From NCBI GenBank assembly GCA_002428905.1, contig DIYD01000218.1:2062-11822 (forward strand): 9,761 bases of DNA. The letters run 5' to 3'. A program made the position numbers and the translations under genes. The notes below the pieces were generated by a model that ran no database searches, was not told where the DNA came from, and saw only the letters and a list, made by a program, of their open reading frames with translations. The stretch's first letter is position 1; each line of letters starts with the position of its first letter. Below, piece by piece: positions 1 through 5,791 of this stretch. The stretch is from Bacteroidetes bacterium UBA6063. Its GTDB lineage: Bacteria; Bacteroidota; Bacteroidia; NS11-12g; UBA9320.

Positions 1-687
1 GATTGGTTCTGGCGTGGTTGGTTCTATACAAATGATCACGTAGACATCTCGTTAGATGAGGTCAGCTGGTACAAGGTAAGCACCGGAAATCCGGAGATTG
101 AGAAACCTCTGGCAGAAGCCCAACAGAAAAAGGACAACACGTACATTGGTGCGGTACGCAATAAAACAGCAATCACTTCTACGGTAACCGAGCAAGACGA
201 AAAAGCCATCGATTTTTACACGACGTATGACCCGTTTCTTACCACAGTGCTGGACAAAGAGGAGTATGCCGATTATATGAATAAGCTGAGTGCAGAGGAG
301 ATTGCGCTGTTGAACGACGGCCACAACTATTATGAACTAAGATTCACCAACCATGGAGGTTTGGTCATGCCCGTGATATTGGAGTTTGAGTATACCGACG
401 GAACAAAAGAAGTGGTTCGTATCCCAGCAGAAATCTGGAAGCAGAATCAAGAAATGGTGCGTAAGGTGTTTATCCTAAAAAAGGAATTGGCCCGTGTAAC
501 CTTGGATCCATTCTTAGAAACTGCCGATGTGGATCGAAACAATAATTATTGGCCTGCCCGGGTTGAACCTACACGGTTTCAGTTGTACAAAAATGGGTTG
601 GACAACAGCCAAAATCTGATGCAACGGGATCGGAAGGCCAAAGAAAGAGAACAAGAGATCAAAAACGGCACCAATAAAAAAGACTAG
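1..687 (+). CDS. M1 family metallopeptidase, C-terminal part (5' end outside window)
   Basis: The frame is open from the first base to a TAG stop and gives the last 228 residues of a larger protein. It begins with DWFWRGWFYTNDHVDIS, a block I recognise from the C-terminal region of Bacteroidota M1 (gluzincin) aminopeptidase-like proteins. Later segments such as PVILEFEYTDGTKEVVRIP and a basic, Lys/Glu-rich tail also fit that family. The catalytic HExxH zinc site would lie upstream and is not visible, so activity cannot be judged. Members of this family are usually exported zinc peptidases that remove N-terminal residues from peptides. The next gene starts 3 bases after the stop, so the two are probably cotranscribed, an arrangement I recall as common in Bacteroidota. 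The family call is fairly sure; the substrate is unknown. Confidence 0.85.
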   Translation, partial: DWFWRGWFYTNDHVDISLDEVSWYKVSTGNPEIEKPLAEAQQKKDNTYIGAVRNKTAITSTVTEQDEKAIDFYTTYDPFLTTVLDKEEYADYMNKLSAEEIALLNDGHNYYELRFTNHGGLVMPVILEFEYTDGTKEVVRIPAEIWKQNQEMVRKVFILKKELARVTLDPFLETADVDRNNNYWPARVEPTRFQLYKNGLDNSQNLMQRDRKAKEREQEIKNGTNKKD

Positions 688-690
688 ATC

Positions 691-1203
691 ATGCGAATAC
701 TCTGTATACTTGCCTTATTGTCTGTGTCTTTTACGCTTCACGATTTCCATGTGACGCATACAACCATTCACCACAATCACGAAGCGAAGTCGTTGGAGAT
801 CACGGTGAAGGTAGCGTTGGAAGATCTGGAAAGAGCGTTGGAAGATCGAGGTGCGAAAAAAGTTAAGATTGGGGAAAAGGATGAACATGTAAAAGCAGAC
901 CAGTGGATCATGGAGTACTTGAAGAAACACCTAAAGGTATGGCCGGATAATCAACCAGCAGAATATGTTTGGGTGGGGAAAGAACAAAGTAAGGACTTGC
1001 ACGACCTTTACATCTATTTGGAAATCCCTGATTGCACGAAAGATGGTTTGTTTGAGTCGTTGACCCTGGAGAATACCATTTTTACCAATTTGCTGCCGCA
1101 CCAATCCAATATCGTTTTGCTCGATTTAGGGGGAAAACACAAGCAAAACCTGACTTTTACAAAGGCAAAAAGCAAACAGAATTTAAGTGTTCGTTGGGAC
1201 TAA
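691..1203 (+). CDS. DUF6702 family exported protein, histidine-rich N-terminus
   Basis: This 170-residue protein has a hydrophobic N-terminus (residues 1-16) that looks like a signal peptide without a lipobox cysteine, so it is probably periplasmic. The segment after it, HDFHVTHTTIHHNH (residues 17-30), matches the start of DUF6702 proteins (typically H-P-F-Y-V-S ... H-N) but carries extra histidines. The middle, with its EITVKVALEDLERALED stretch, and the later N-L-L-P-H-Q-S-N-I block (about residues 134-142) also match that family. The function of DUF6702 is not known. The ATG sits 3 bases after the upstream peptidase stop, which supports both the start choice and a shared transcript. The histidine cluster (H17, H20, H23, H27, H28, H30) could bind a metal; that is inference. 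Confidence 0.8.
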   Translation: MRILCILALLSVSFTLHDFHVTHTTIHHNHEAKSLEITVKVALEDLERALEDRGAKKVKIGEKDEHVKADQWIMEYLKKHLKVWPDNQPAEYVWVGKEQSKDLHDLYIYLEIPDCTKDGLFESLTLENTIFTNLLPHQSNIVLLDLGGKHKQNLTFTKAKSKQNLSVRWD

Positions 1204-1295
1204 TCAGAGCGATTGTCAATATTGGCACCTTTCTAAGATCGTTAGAGCCAGTTTGATCGCTGAGTAGATTTATAGAATGGAAGAAGTCTAACTAC
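1204..1295. other. Short convergent intergenic region, no clear terminator
   Basis: These 92 bases separate two convergent genes, so transcription would be expected to end here from both sides. The only pairing I see is a weak 6-bp match, AGCGAT (1208-1213) with ATCGCT (1256-1261), across a loop of about 42 bases and without a T-run. No intrinsic terminator is evident. Confidence 0.4.
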
Positions 1296-1796
1296 CTATC
1301 GGCGAAGAATTTTCACATTTAAACCTTTAAGAGTCGACCAGCCTTCTTTATCCGTAAGACTGATTTGGAAATGATAGTCTCCTTCGTCATACGCATCGGT
1401 TCCATCGGTAGAAGGTATGGTAAGCGATACGTCTGTTGTATATTCAGATGTAGCCGCTGGAATTGTATAATCCTGAATGAAAATGTATGGATTCACCGCT
1501 TTTTTAATCGTATCGAGAGTACAGTTTTCAAACTCCGTACTGTGTGTATGCTGATCAAAGTTGTTATGGATGTCAATGTTATAAGACCCCAACTCTACAT
1601 TGTCTGTTAGCTGTGCCTTAATGGTGAATGGCTCGTCAAAGTACAGGGTGTCGCAACTTGTAGGGAAAGCACCTGCAACGGTCAAGTCGATAGACGGTTT
1701 TTCGGTATCTATTTCCACACCATCATCCTTACAGGAGTTCAGCGCACACGATGCAACTACAATCAAAGTCAGGTATTTTAATGTGTTTAAGTTCAT
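1296..1796 (-). CDS. DUF4625 domain lipoprotein (last gene of the receptor operon)
   Basis: This 166-residue protein starts with a lipoprotein signal peptide whose lipobox is LNSC, with lipidated Cys22. The residues after it, K-D-D, resemble the Bacteroidota lipoprotein export signal (Lys followed by acidic residues just after Cys) that directs lipoproteins to the cell surface. The rest has the look of a β-sandwich and matches DUF4625: an E-K-P-S-I-D start (about 32-37), the motif IDIHNNFDQHTH (74-85, His77, His83, His85) and GDYHFQISLTDKEGW (139-153). Cys48 and Cys92 could form a disulfide. It is a paralogue of the gene transcribed before it, sharing the MNLN start and the GDYHF..TD.EG.ST block. 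The context is a TonB-dependent receptor operon. A role in ligand or metal capture is inferred; DUF4625 has no established function that I know of. Confidence 0.8.
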   Translation of the reverse strand: MNLNTLKYLTLIVVASCALNSCKDDGVEIDTEKPSIDLTVAGAFPTSCDTLYFDEPFTIKAQLTDNVELGSYNIDIHNNFDQHTHSTEFENCTLDTIKKAVNPYIFIQDYTIPAATSEYTTDVSLTIPSTDGTDAYDEGDYHFQISLTDKEGWSTLKGLNVKILRR

Positions 1797-1833
1797 TACT
1801 TGAATTTAAATGGGCGAAGAGTCTACTGTAGAG

Positions 1834-1867
1834 AATGGGTTCACCAGAAGGCTCTGGTGAACCCATT
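1834..1867 (-). repeat. Perfect inverted repeat, 15-bp stem and 4-base loop
   Basis: The arms 1834-1848 and 1853-1867 are exactly complementary, with only AGGC (1849-1852) in the loop. The element lies between the two DUF4625 genes, and in RNA from the minus strand it would fold into a very stable hairpin after the first of them. No T-run follows it on the minus strand, so it does not look like a classical intrinsic terminator. It may act as a partial terminator, as a barrier to 3' exonucleases protecting the upstream receptor/lipoprotein message, or as a copy of a dispersed palindromic repeat. Confidence 0.85.
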
Positions 1868-1882
1868 ACTAAATCATTAAAC

Positions 1883-1901
1883 GTTCGGGTTTAAACCGAA
1901 C
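1883..1901 (-). repeat. Second small stem-loop just downstream of the first DUF4625 gene
   Basis: GTTCGG (1883-1888) pairs with CCGAAC (1896-1901) around a 7-base AT-rich loop. In the minus-strand transcript it comes 3 bases after the stop of the upstream DUF4625 gene and just before the 15-bp hairpin, so the two form a tandem. A T-run does not follow. A role in transcript processing or attenuation is inference. Confidence 0.55.
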
Positions 1902-1904
1902 AAG

Positions 1905-2321
1905 TTAGTGAATATGAACGTCTGCGTCAACACTTGTTGATTGACCTTCCTGATCTGTTACTGTCAAATGAAAATGGTAATCACCATGTTCTGCCGTTGA
2001 AGGAATTTCAATGTGGTCATGGAAGTCAGCGTTTTTCTGCCCTGCATACTTCGTGAATTCTGCTTCGATGTCATCGCCAGTTCCACTTTCAGGGTGTAGG
2101 TCAACGGTAATTTTAGCAATTTTACCTTCTGCAACGATTTCAGCATCCAGGTGTAATTCTTTTCCTGGTTCAGCTTCCTTACTGTTGCCTTCTCCTACTT
2201 CAAGATTAGAGATTACCGGTTTAGCTGGAGTAACTTCTACAGGGTCGTCTTGACACGAAGAAAACGCTACCAAGGATCCAATGGCGAATAAAAGTACTGA
2301 TGATTTGAGATTAAGATTCAT
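1905..2321 (-). CDS. DUF4625 domain lipoprotein, histidine-rich
   Basis: This 138-residue protein has a signal peptide ending at a lipobox-like AFSSC with Cys23 as the probable lipid anchor. Q-D-D follows, an acidic run compatible with surface export in Bacteroidota. The mature part resembles a single immunoglobulin-like β-sandwich of the DUF4625 type, starting at KPVISNLEVG (34-43) and containing HGDYHFHLTVTDQEG (112-126). Nine histidines (57, 76, 101, 103, 112, 116, 118, 136, 138) are spread over the mature chain, including HDH, HFH and a C-terminal HIH, which suggests metal binding. It lies 30 bases after the TonB-receptor stop on the same strand and is probably translated from the receptor transcript. 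It is shorter than its downstream paralogue, lacks that protein's IHNNFDQHTH stretch in the same form, and has no cysteine after the anchor. Its function is inferred from context only. Confidence 0.78.
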   Translation of the reverse strand: MNLNLKSSVLLFAIGSLVAFSSCQDDPVEVTPAKPVISNLEVGEGNSKEAEPGKELHLDAEIVAEGKIAKITVDLHPESGTGDDIEAEFTKYAGQKNADFHDHIEIPSTAEHGDYHFHLTVTDQEGQSTSVDADVHIH

Positions 2322-2351
2322 GTTGTATAAATAAATTGTTGTTAAATTGAA

Positions 2352-4760
2352 TTAAGTCGTTTTAATTTTTCCGGTAAACGGAAATGAAATATTGATAATT
2401 AGGTTTCTACCTGCTTCGGGTACATTGATTAATCGGTAGTAACTGGTATGATTGAAGTATTTGATATTCAGTAGGTTGCGTACCTGTACTGAAATATCAA
2501 TGGGTTGGTTTCGTACAATCGCCTCACCACCTAAACCAAGGTTAAACACGCGAAATCCGTCTGTGGTCTCTTCGGGAGGTACTATATTGTTTTGGGCCGC
2601 CGTAAGTCTGTAATCCAACGTCACGTATGCTTTCTTAACACACTTAAGTTTCGGCTTTTGATACGTCACATTGAAGATACCTGAAGCAGGTGGAGAGAAC
2701 GGCAAAGTATAGCCTTTCTTTTCACCTGAGAGTTGAATTGCATACACATATTCACCCGCAATACCGAATTGCAGTTGCTTTAAAACATCATAAGACGCAC
2801 GTACTTCACCACCGTATCGGAATACTTCACTTTCGGTATATTCAAAAACCTGGTTGCCAAATCCATAAAGCCTGTCGTAGTTGGAAGTCGGATCCAGGTA
2901 TATATAGTTCGAAAAATAATTAGCAAAAGGCGTCGCTTCAAAAGCGAACTTTTTGGAACCATAAGCAAATCCTGCATCAAACTGATAAGATATTTCCGGT
3001 GATAAATCGGCGTTGCCCACTTCGTAACTGAATCGATGATAGTTCACGCCATTTGCCGCCAATTCCTTGGCAATTGGCATACGAAAACTCTTGCCTATGT
3101 TGAATTTATACAACCACTTATTCGGGTTGAAGTTGTACCCGAACGACCAGGTCACATTTGAAAAATTGCGACGTATATCTATCGCACGTTGTAAGTGCTC
3201 AAATTGGTCATCCCCAACCGGAGAAACGAACCAGTCGTAATGACTTTTGGAGTTTAAACGGCCAAAGTCGTATCGAATACCGGTGAGTAATAGGCTCTTC
3301 TTGGAGCGTCTATGCTTGGCCACAACGTAACTGCCGAGATTCAGCTGATTATACGAAGGGATGATAAAACCCCTTCCTCCAATTTCATTTTCCTTGTACT
3401 CGGCATTTATTCCAAAGTTCAGATCTGTTTTGTTTTTCAACTTGTAAAAGAATTTGGCGTTTCCCGAGTACGCATCCAGTTGAAATTGGCGCTCTATTTC
3501 CGGATTGAAATCCAGTTCTTCTGAAACAACAGCGGGCATGTAACCGTGCTGAGTGTATTGACTCCATTCTTGTCGGAAATTGCGTTGGTAGCCAAGATCA
3601 AACTCCATTCTCCATTTTCCAGACCAGTACGAACTTCGGTTGATTACCTTGAAGTGGTTTACATCGTGATAAGGGTATAGAATATCCCGGTTCGAGGCAT
3701 CATGCACTTCATGATCTACATTCCGTGGTTCCAGGCCGTGGGCGTTAGCAAAAAAACCACCGGTACTATTGATGTTGCTGATGTAAAACTTGCTTTGAAA
3801 TCGGTCACTGATATAACCAAACGACGTATGCAGGTTTTGTTCCTTACCGGCCGTGTTTCGCAGGTGATTCTTGTGAAGTGGAACATGATAAGAGTAAATA
3901 GCTACACTATCGGTGGGTACTTTATAGTCACCAAACCCAAGCAACGTTGCCCGAGCAGTAATATAGAATTTGTTTTTTCGAGCAAATAATGAAACGGATG
4001 TGCCCAGGAAATCGTTATTGGTTTTGCCCGTTAAATCAACGGTGGTCCCAAACGTGTTTTTCGAAGGAACACTCCGGTCTTTCATGTTTATGACCCCACC
4101 GATGGCATCGGAGCCGTACATGAGTGACGCGGGGCCTTTGATTATTTCTACATTGTCAACCCCGTATTGATCGATTTCCAGGCCATGGTCTGAACCCCAC
4201 TGTTGAGCTTCGTGCTTAATGTTGTTTTGTATCACAACCACACGATTAAATCCCAGACCCCGAATAACAGGTTTTGATTGTCCCGAACCTATTTCTATGG
4301 TTGTGATACCCGGCAGTCGTTCCAGTGATTTCATTAGACTGCCGCCAAGGTTTTTTTTAAGATAGTCGTCATCGACCAGCTCTACGTTGAGTGTCGTCTC
4401 CTTTTTTCGCTGTTCAGGGCTGTTGCGACGAACTTCTACCTCATCAAGCCAAACCGATAACTCTTCCAGCGTAAACACATGGTTTCGGTTCTCCGTTAAG
4501 GACACATGTTTCGTTAAAGTTCTATAACCGAGAAAAGAAATTTCAATTTTGTACGTGCTGTACGGTAAGTTATAAATGCCAAAGTTTCCGTTGGAATCGG
4601 ATTCCACGCCTTTATTGGCTGCCGGAATTGTAATCCAGGCACCTTCTAATGGCGTATTCTTTTTGTCGACAATTTTGCCCATGAAGCGGTAACCTGTTTG
4701 CCCAAAGGCAGAGCAGTAAACAAACGTTATACCGAAAATCAAGACCAAATGCCTCAACAT
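2352..4760 (-). CDS. TonB-dependent outer-membrane receptor, possibly for a metal ion
   Basis: This 802-residue protein is an outer-membrane β-barrel receptor driven by TonB. An upstream in-frame ATG at 4826 exists, but I choose the one at 4760 because it opens directly with a signal peptide (residues 1-20, ending S-A-F-G before Gln21) and has AGAAGG 3 bases upstream. A carboxypeptidase-regulatory-like domain follows (about 24-100), then a TonB-box-like LDEVEV (105-110) and the plug (about 115-228) with KPVIRGLGFNRVVVIQNN and VDNVEIIKGPASLMYGSDAIGG. The rest is the barrel, ending in an aromatic-rich strand. The plug contains HEAQQWGSDHGLEID (183-197), a block I associate with metal-type receptors related to ZnuD. 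A predicted extracellular stretch at 341-369 holds five histidines (341, 350, 353, 365, 369). No SusD partner is present; instead two DUF4625 lipoprotein genes follow. The receptor call is firm; the substrate is inferred and could be zinc, copper, another metal or a chelate. Confidence 0.93.
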   Translation of the reverse strand: MLRHLVLIFGITFVYCSAFGQTGYRFMGKIVDKKNTPLEGAWITIPAANKGVESDSNGNFGIYNLPYSTYKIEISFLGYRTLTKHVSLTENRNHVFTLEELSVWLDEVEVRRNSPEQRKKETTLNVELVDDDYLKKNLGGSLMKSLERLPGITTIEIGSGQSKPVIRGLGFNRVVVIQNNIKHEAQQWGSDHGLEIDQYGVDNVEIIKGPASLMYGSDAIGGVINMKDRSVPSKNTFGTTVDLTGKTNNDFLGTSVSLFARKNKFYITARATLLGFGDYKVPTDSVAIYSYHVPLHKNHLRNTAGKEQNLHTSFGYISDRFQSKFYISNINSTGGFFANAHGLEPRNVDHEVHDASNRDILYPYHDVNHFKVINRSSYWSGKWRMEFDLGYQRNFRQEWSQYTQHGYMPAVVSEELDFNPEIERQFQLDAYSGNAKFFYKLKNKTDLNFGINAEYKENEIGGRGFIIPSYNQLNLGSYVVAKHRRSKKSLLLTGIRYDFGRLNSKSHYDWFVSPVGDDQFEHLQRAIDIRRNFSNVTWSFGYNFNPNKWLYKFNIGKSFRMPIAKELAANGVNYHRFSYEVGNADLSPEISYQFDAGFAYGSKKFAFEATPFANYFSNYIYLDPTSNYDRLYGFGNQVFEYTESEVFRYGGEVRASYDVLKQLQFGIAGEYVYAIQLSGEKKGYTLPFSPPASGIFNVTYQKPKLKCVKKAYVTLDYRLTAAQNNIVPPEETTDGFRVFNLGLGGEAIVRNQPIDISVQVRNLLNIKYFNHTSYYRLINVPEAGRNLIINISFPFTGKIKTT

Positions 4761-4829
4761 AATCCTTCTACTATTTGCACAAGTGCCTTCCCAGTATTGG
4801 TGGGAAATCAACTTGACAATTGCCATTAA

Positions 4830-4844
4830 TGCAACTGCGTTGCA
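4830..4844 (-). promoter_or_regulatory. Candidate Fur-family operator (15-bp dyad)
   Basis: TGCAACTGCGTTGCA is an inverted repeat of two 6-base arms around 3 bases, matching 6 of 7 positions of a 7-1-7 layout like those bound by Fur/Zur-type metalloregulators. It lies 69 bases upstream of the chosen start of the TonB receptor. On the minus strand TATTATTG, which differs at one position from the Bacteroidota -7 consensus TAnnTTTG, overlaps its first arm, as a repressor site would. I could not place a matching -33 element. The regulator is not encoded in the window, and the identity of the site is inference. Confidence 0.4.
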
Positions 4845-5129
4845 ATAATAACATGCTTTTTAGATTTTATTGCGATTTGAGTTAAAATGTTCGGTAATTA
4901 TCCGCCTATTTAGGCCTGAGTATCATTGGGTTGAGGCGATGGACGATAAAAAGTATTGCATTTAGGTGATAATGATGATCGGTGATCCAGGAATACTGAG
5001 TCCAAGATACCACACAACACGTTGTTCATTGGTGTCCAAATAACCCGTACAATGGTTTCCGGTTTGAAGGAAATCAGAAGGCCTTTTCTACCTGAAAGAT
5101 AAGTTTAGAAGGAGGACCTGAGTGTTTGA
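4845..5129. other. Intergenic region without convincing gene
   Basis: These 285 bases lie between the receptor promoter area and the 3' end of the VOC gene. Both strands contain only short frames; the longest I read is an open minus-strand frame at 4910-5104 with an internal ATG at 5029 (39 residues), with no recognisable features. No RNA gene, clear terminator for the VOC gene or mobile-element end is visible. GATAATGAT at 4968-4976 matches half of a classical Fur box, but the other half is poorly conserved. Confidence 0.5.
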
Positions 5130-5519
5130 TTAAAACTCAAAATCCGGTATGGGAGAAGATACATCTACCAACGTTCCATCCGGGTCTTTCAGCAAGAATC
5201 TTCGTTGCCCATAAAACGTGTCTTCCGGATCGGCTACTATTTCGAAGTTTTCCAAAGTTGCAATCTGGAATATCTCATCTGCATTGGTAACAACGAACGT
5301 AATATAGAATCCCTGTGGCTGGTGCTGAAAGCGCTCAGGTACCAGGTCGTTTGTTCGATCGATAATGCCCAATTCAAGTTTCTTGTCTTCCGAAATAAGA
5401 TGAACAAACCAATCGCTATCGTAGTCGGCCTTGAAGTCGAAAAGTTTGGTGTAAAAATCCCGGCTTGCCGCTAAGTTGTCTGAACAAATATTGGACATCA
5501 TTCTGTTAATAGTCTTCAT
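5130..5519 (-). CDS. VOC family protein (glyoxalase/bleomycin-resistance fold)
   Basis: This 129-residue cytoplasmic protein has the size and pattern of a single VOC module made of two βαβββ halves. The first half has the typical SDNLAASRDFYTKLFDF helix (13-29) followed by LELGI; the second has YITFVVTNADEIFQ (72-85) and ends in RRFLLKDPDGTLVDVSSP (106-123), the usual final strand pair. The metal-ligand positions known from glyoxalase I are only partly kept: the first strand offers Asn rather than His, and the last offers Asp119 rather than Glu. It may therefore be a binding protein or a divergent enzyme rather than a glyoxalase I. A second Met at position 7 or 8 is an alternative start. It is a single gene, divergent from the two-component system and without an evident link to its neighbours. 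Confidence 0.85.
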   Translation of the reverse strand: MKTINRMMSNICSDNLAASRDFYTKLFDFKADYDSDWFVHLISEDKKLELGIIDRTNDLVPERFQHQPQGFYITFVVTNADEIFQIATLENFEIVADPEDTFYGQRRFLLKDPDGTLVDVSSPIPDFEF

Positions 5520-5539
5520 ACTTCAATGGGTTAAATCTA

Positions 5540-5650
5540 ATGCGTCACAATGATAAGCGATTTGAGGGCGCAAACTTCACAATGGTGCCCGAACTTGTAT
5601 CACAGATAATAGAAGACCTGTTGAATACACTAAAGCAGGAAACAGATTAA
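5540..5650 (+). CDS. Possible small ORF, 36 residues
   Basis: An ATG at 5540 opens a frame of 36 codons ending in TAA. The peptide begins MRHNDKRFEGANF and ends in a stretch, VPELVSQIIEDLLNTLKQ (residues 17-34), that would form an amphipathic helix. A second ATG at 5582 would give only the helical part. There is no evident ribosome binding site and I recognise no family. It lies between the divergent VOC gene and the sensor kinase, on the kinase strand and 142 bases before it. It may be a real small protein, a remnant of a larger gene, or chance. Confidence 0.25.
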   Translation: MRHNDKRFEGANFTMVPELVSQIIEDLLNTLKQETD

Positions 5651-5791
5651 ACGAGCAGCCCAGTAACTGCATAACGAAAACGTGGGTTTTTGTTTTCATT
5701 TTTATCTCGAAGGACGGCTGTCTCGACCTTGACTTCAATCGTGCAGTCGACTCATTTACCTTTAGACCATATTACCTATTATTGTTATATC

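Noticed and set aside
2780..3989. Open frames on both strands inside the TonB-receptor gene
   Set aside because: They overlap a well-supported 802-codon gene, lack domain character and have no start context, so they are shadow frames.
4761..4826. N-terminal extension of the TonB receptor from an ATG at 4826
   Set aside because: The added 22 residues would put polar sequence before a clear signal peptide; the ATG at 4760 gives a standard signal peptide and has AGAAGG upstream.
4968..4986. Fur-box-like sequence beginning GATAATGAT
   Set aside because: Only the first half matches the classical 19-base Fur box well; overall about 13 of 19 positions agree, the second half is not symmetrical, and it lies more than 200 bases from the receptor start.
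5109..5132. Strong Shine-Dalgarno-like GGAGG on the plus strand near 5111
   Set aside because: The only nearby start (GTG) leads to a stop after three codons, so no gene follows it.
5676..5697. GAAAAC/GTTTTC hairpin followed by T-rich sequence before the kinase
   Set aside because: The 6-bp stem is mostly AT with a 10-base loop, and the T-richness is general to the stretch, so it is not a credible terminator.
5777..5784. TATTATTG as a -7 promoter element for the kinase gene
   Set aside because: It is only 7 bases from the chosen ATG, leaving almost no leader, and no -33 element is at the right distance.
5690..5791. N-terminal extension of the sensor kinase from an ATG at 5690
   Set aside because: The extension lacks family character and would bury the signal peptide that begins at 5792.
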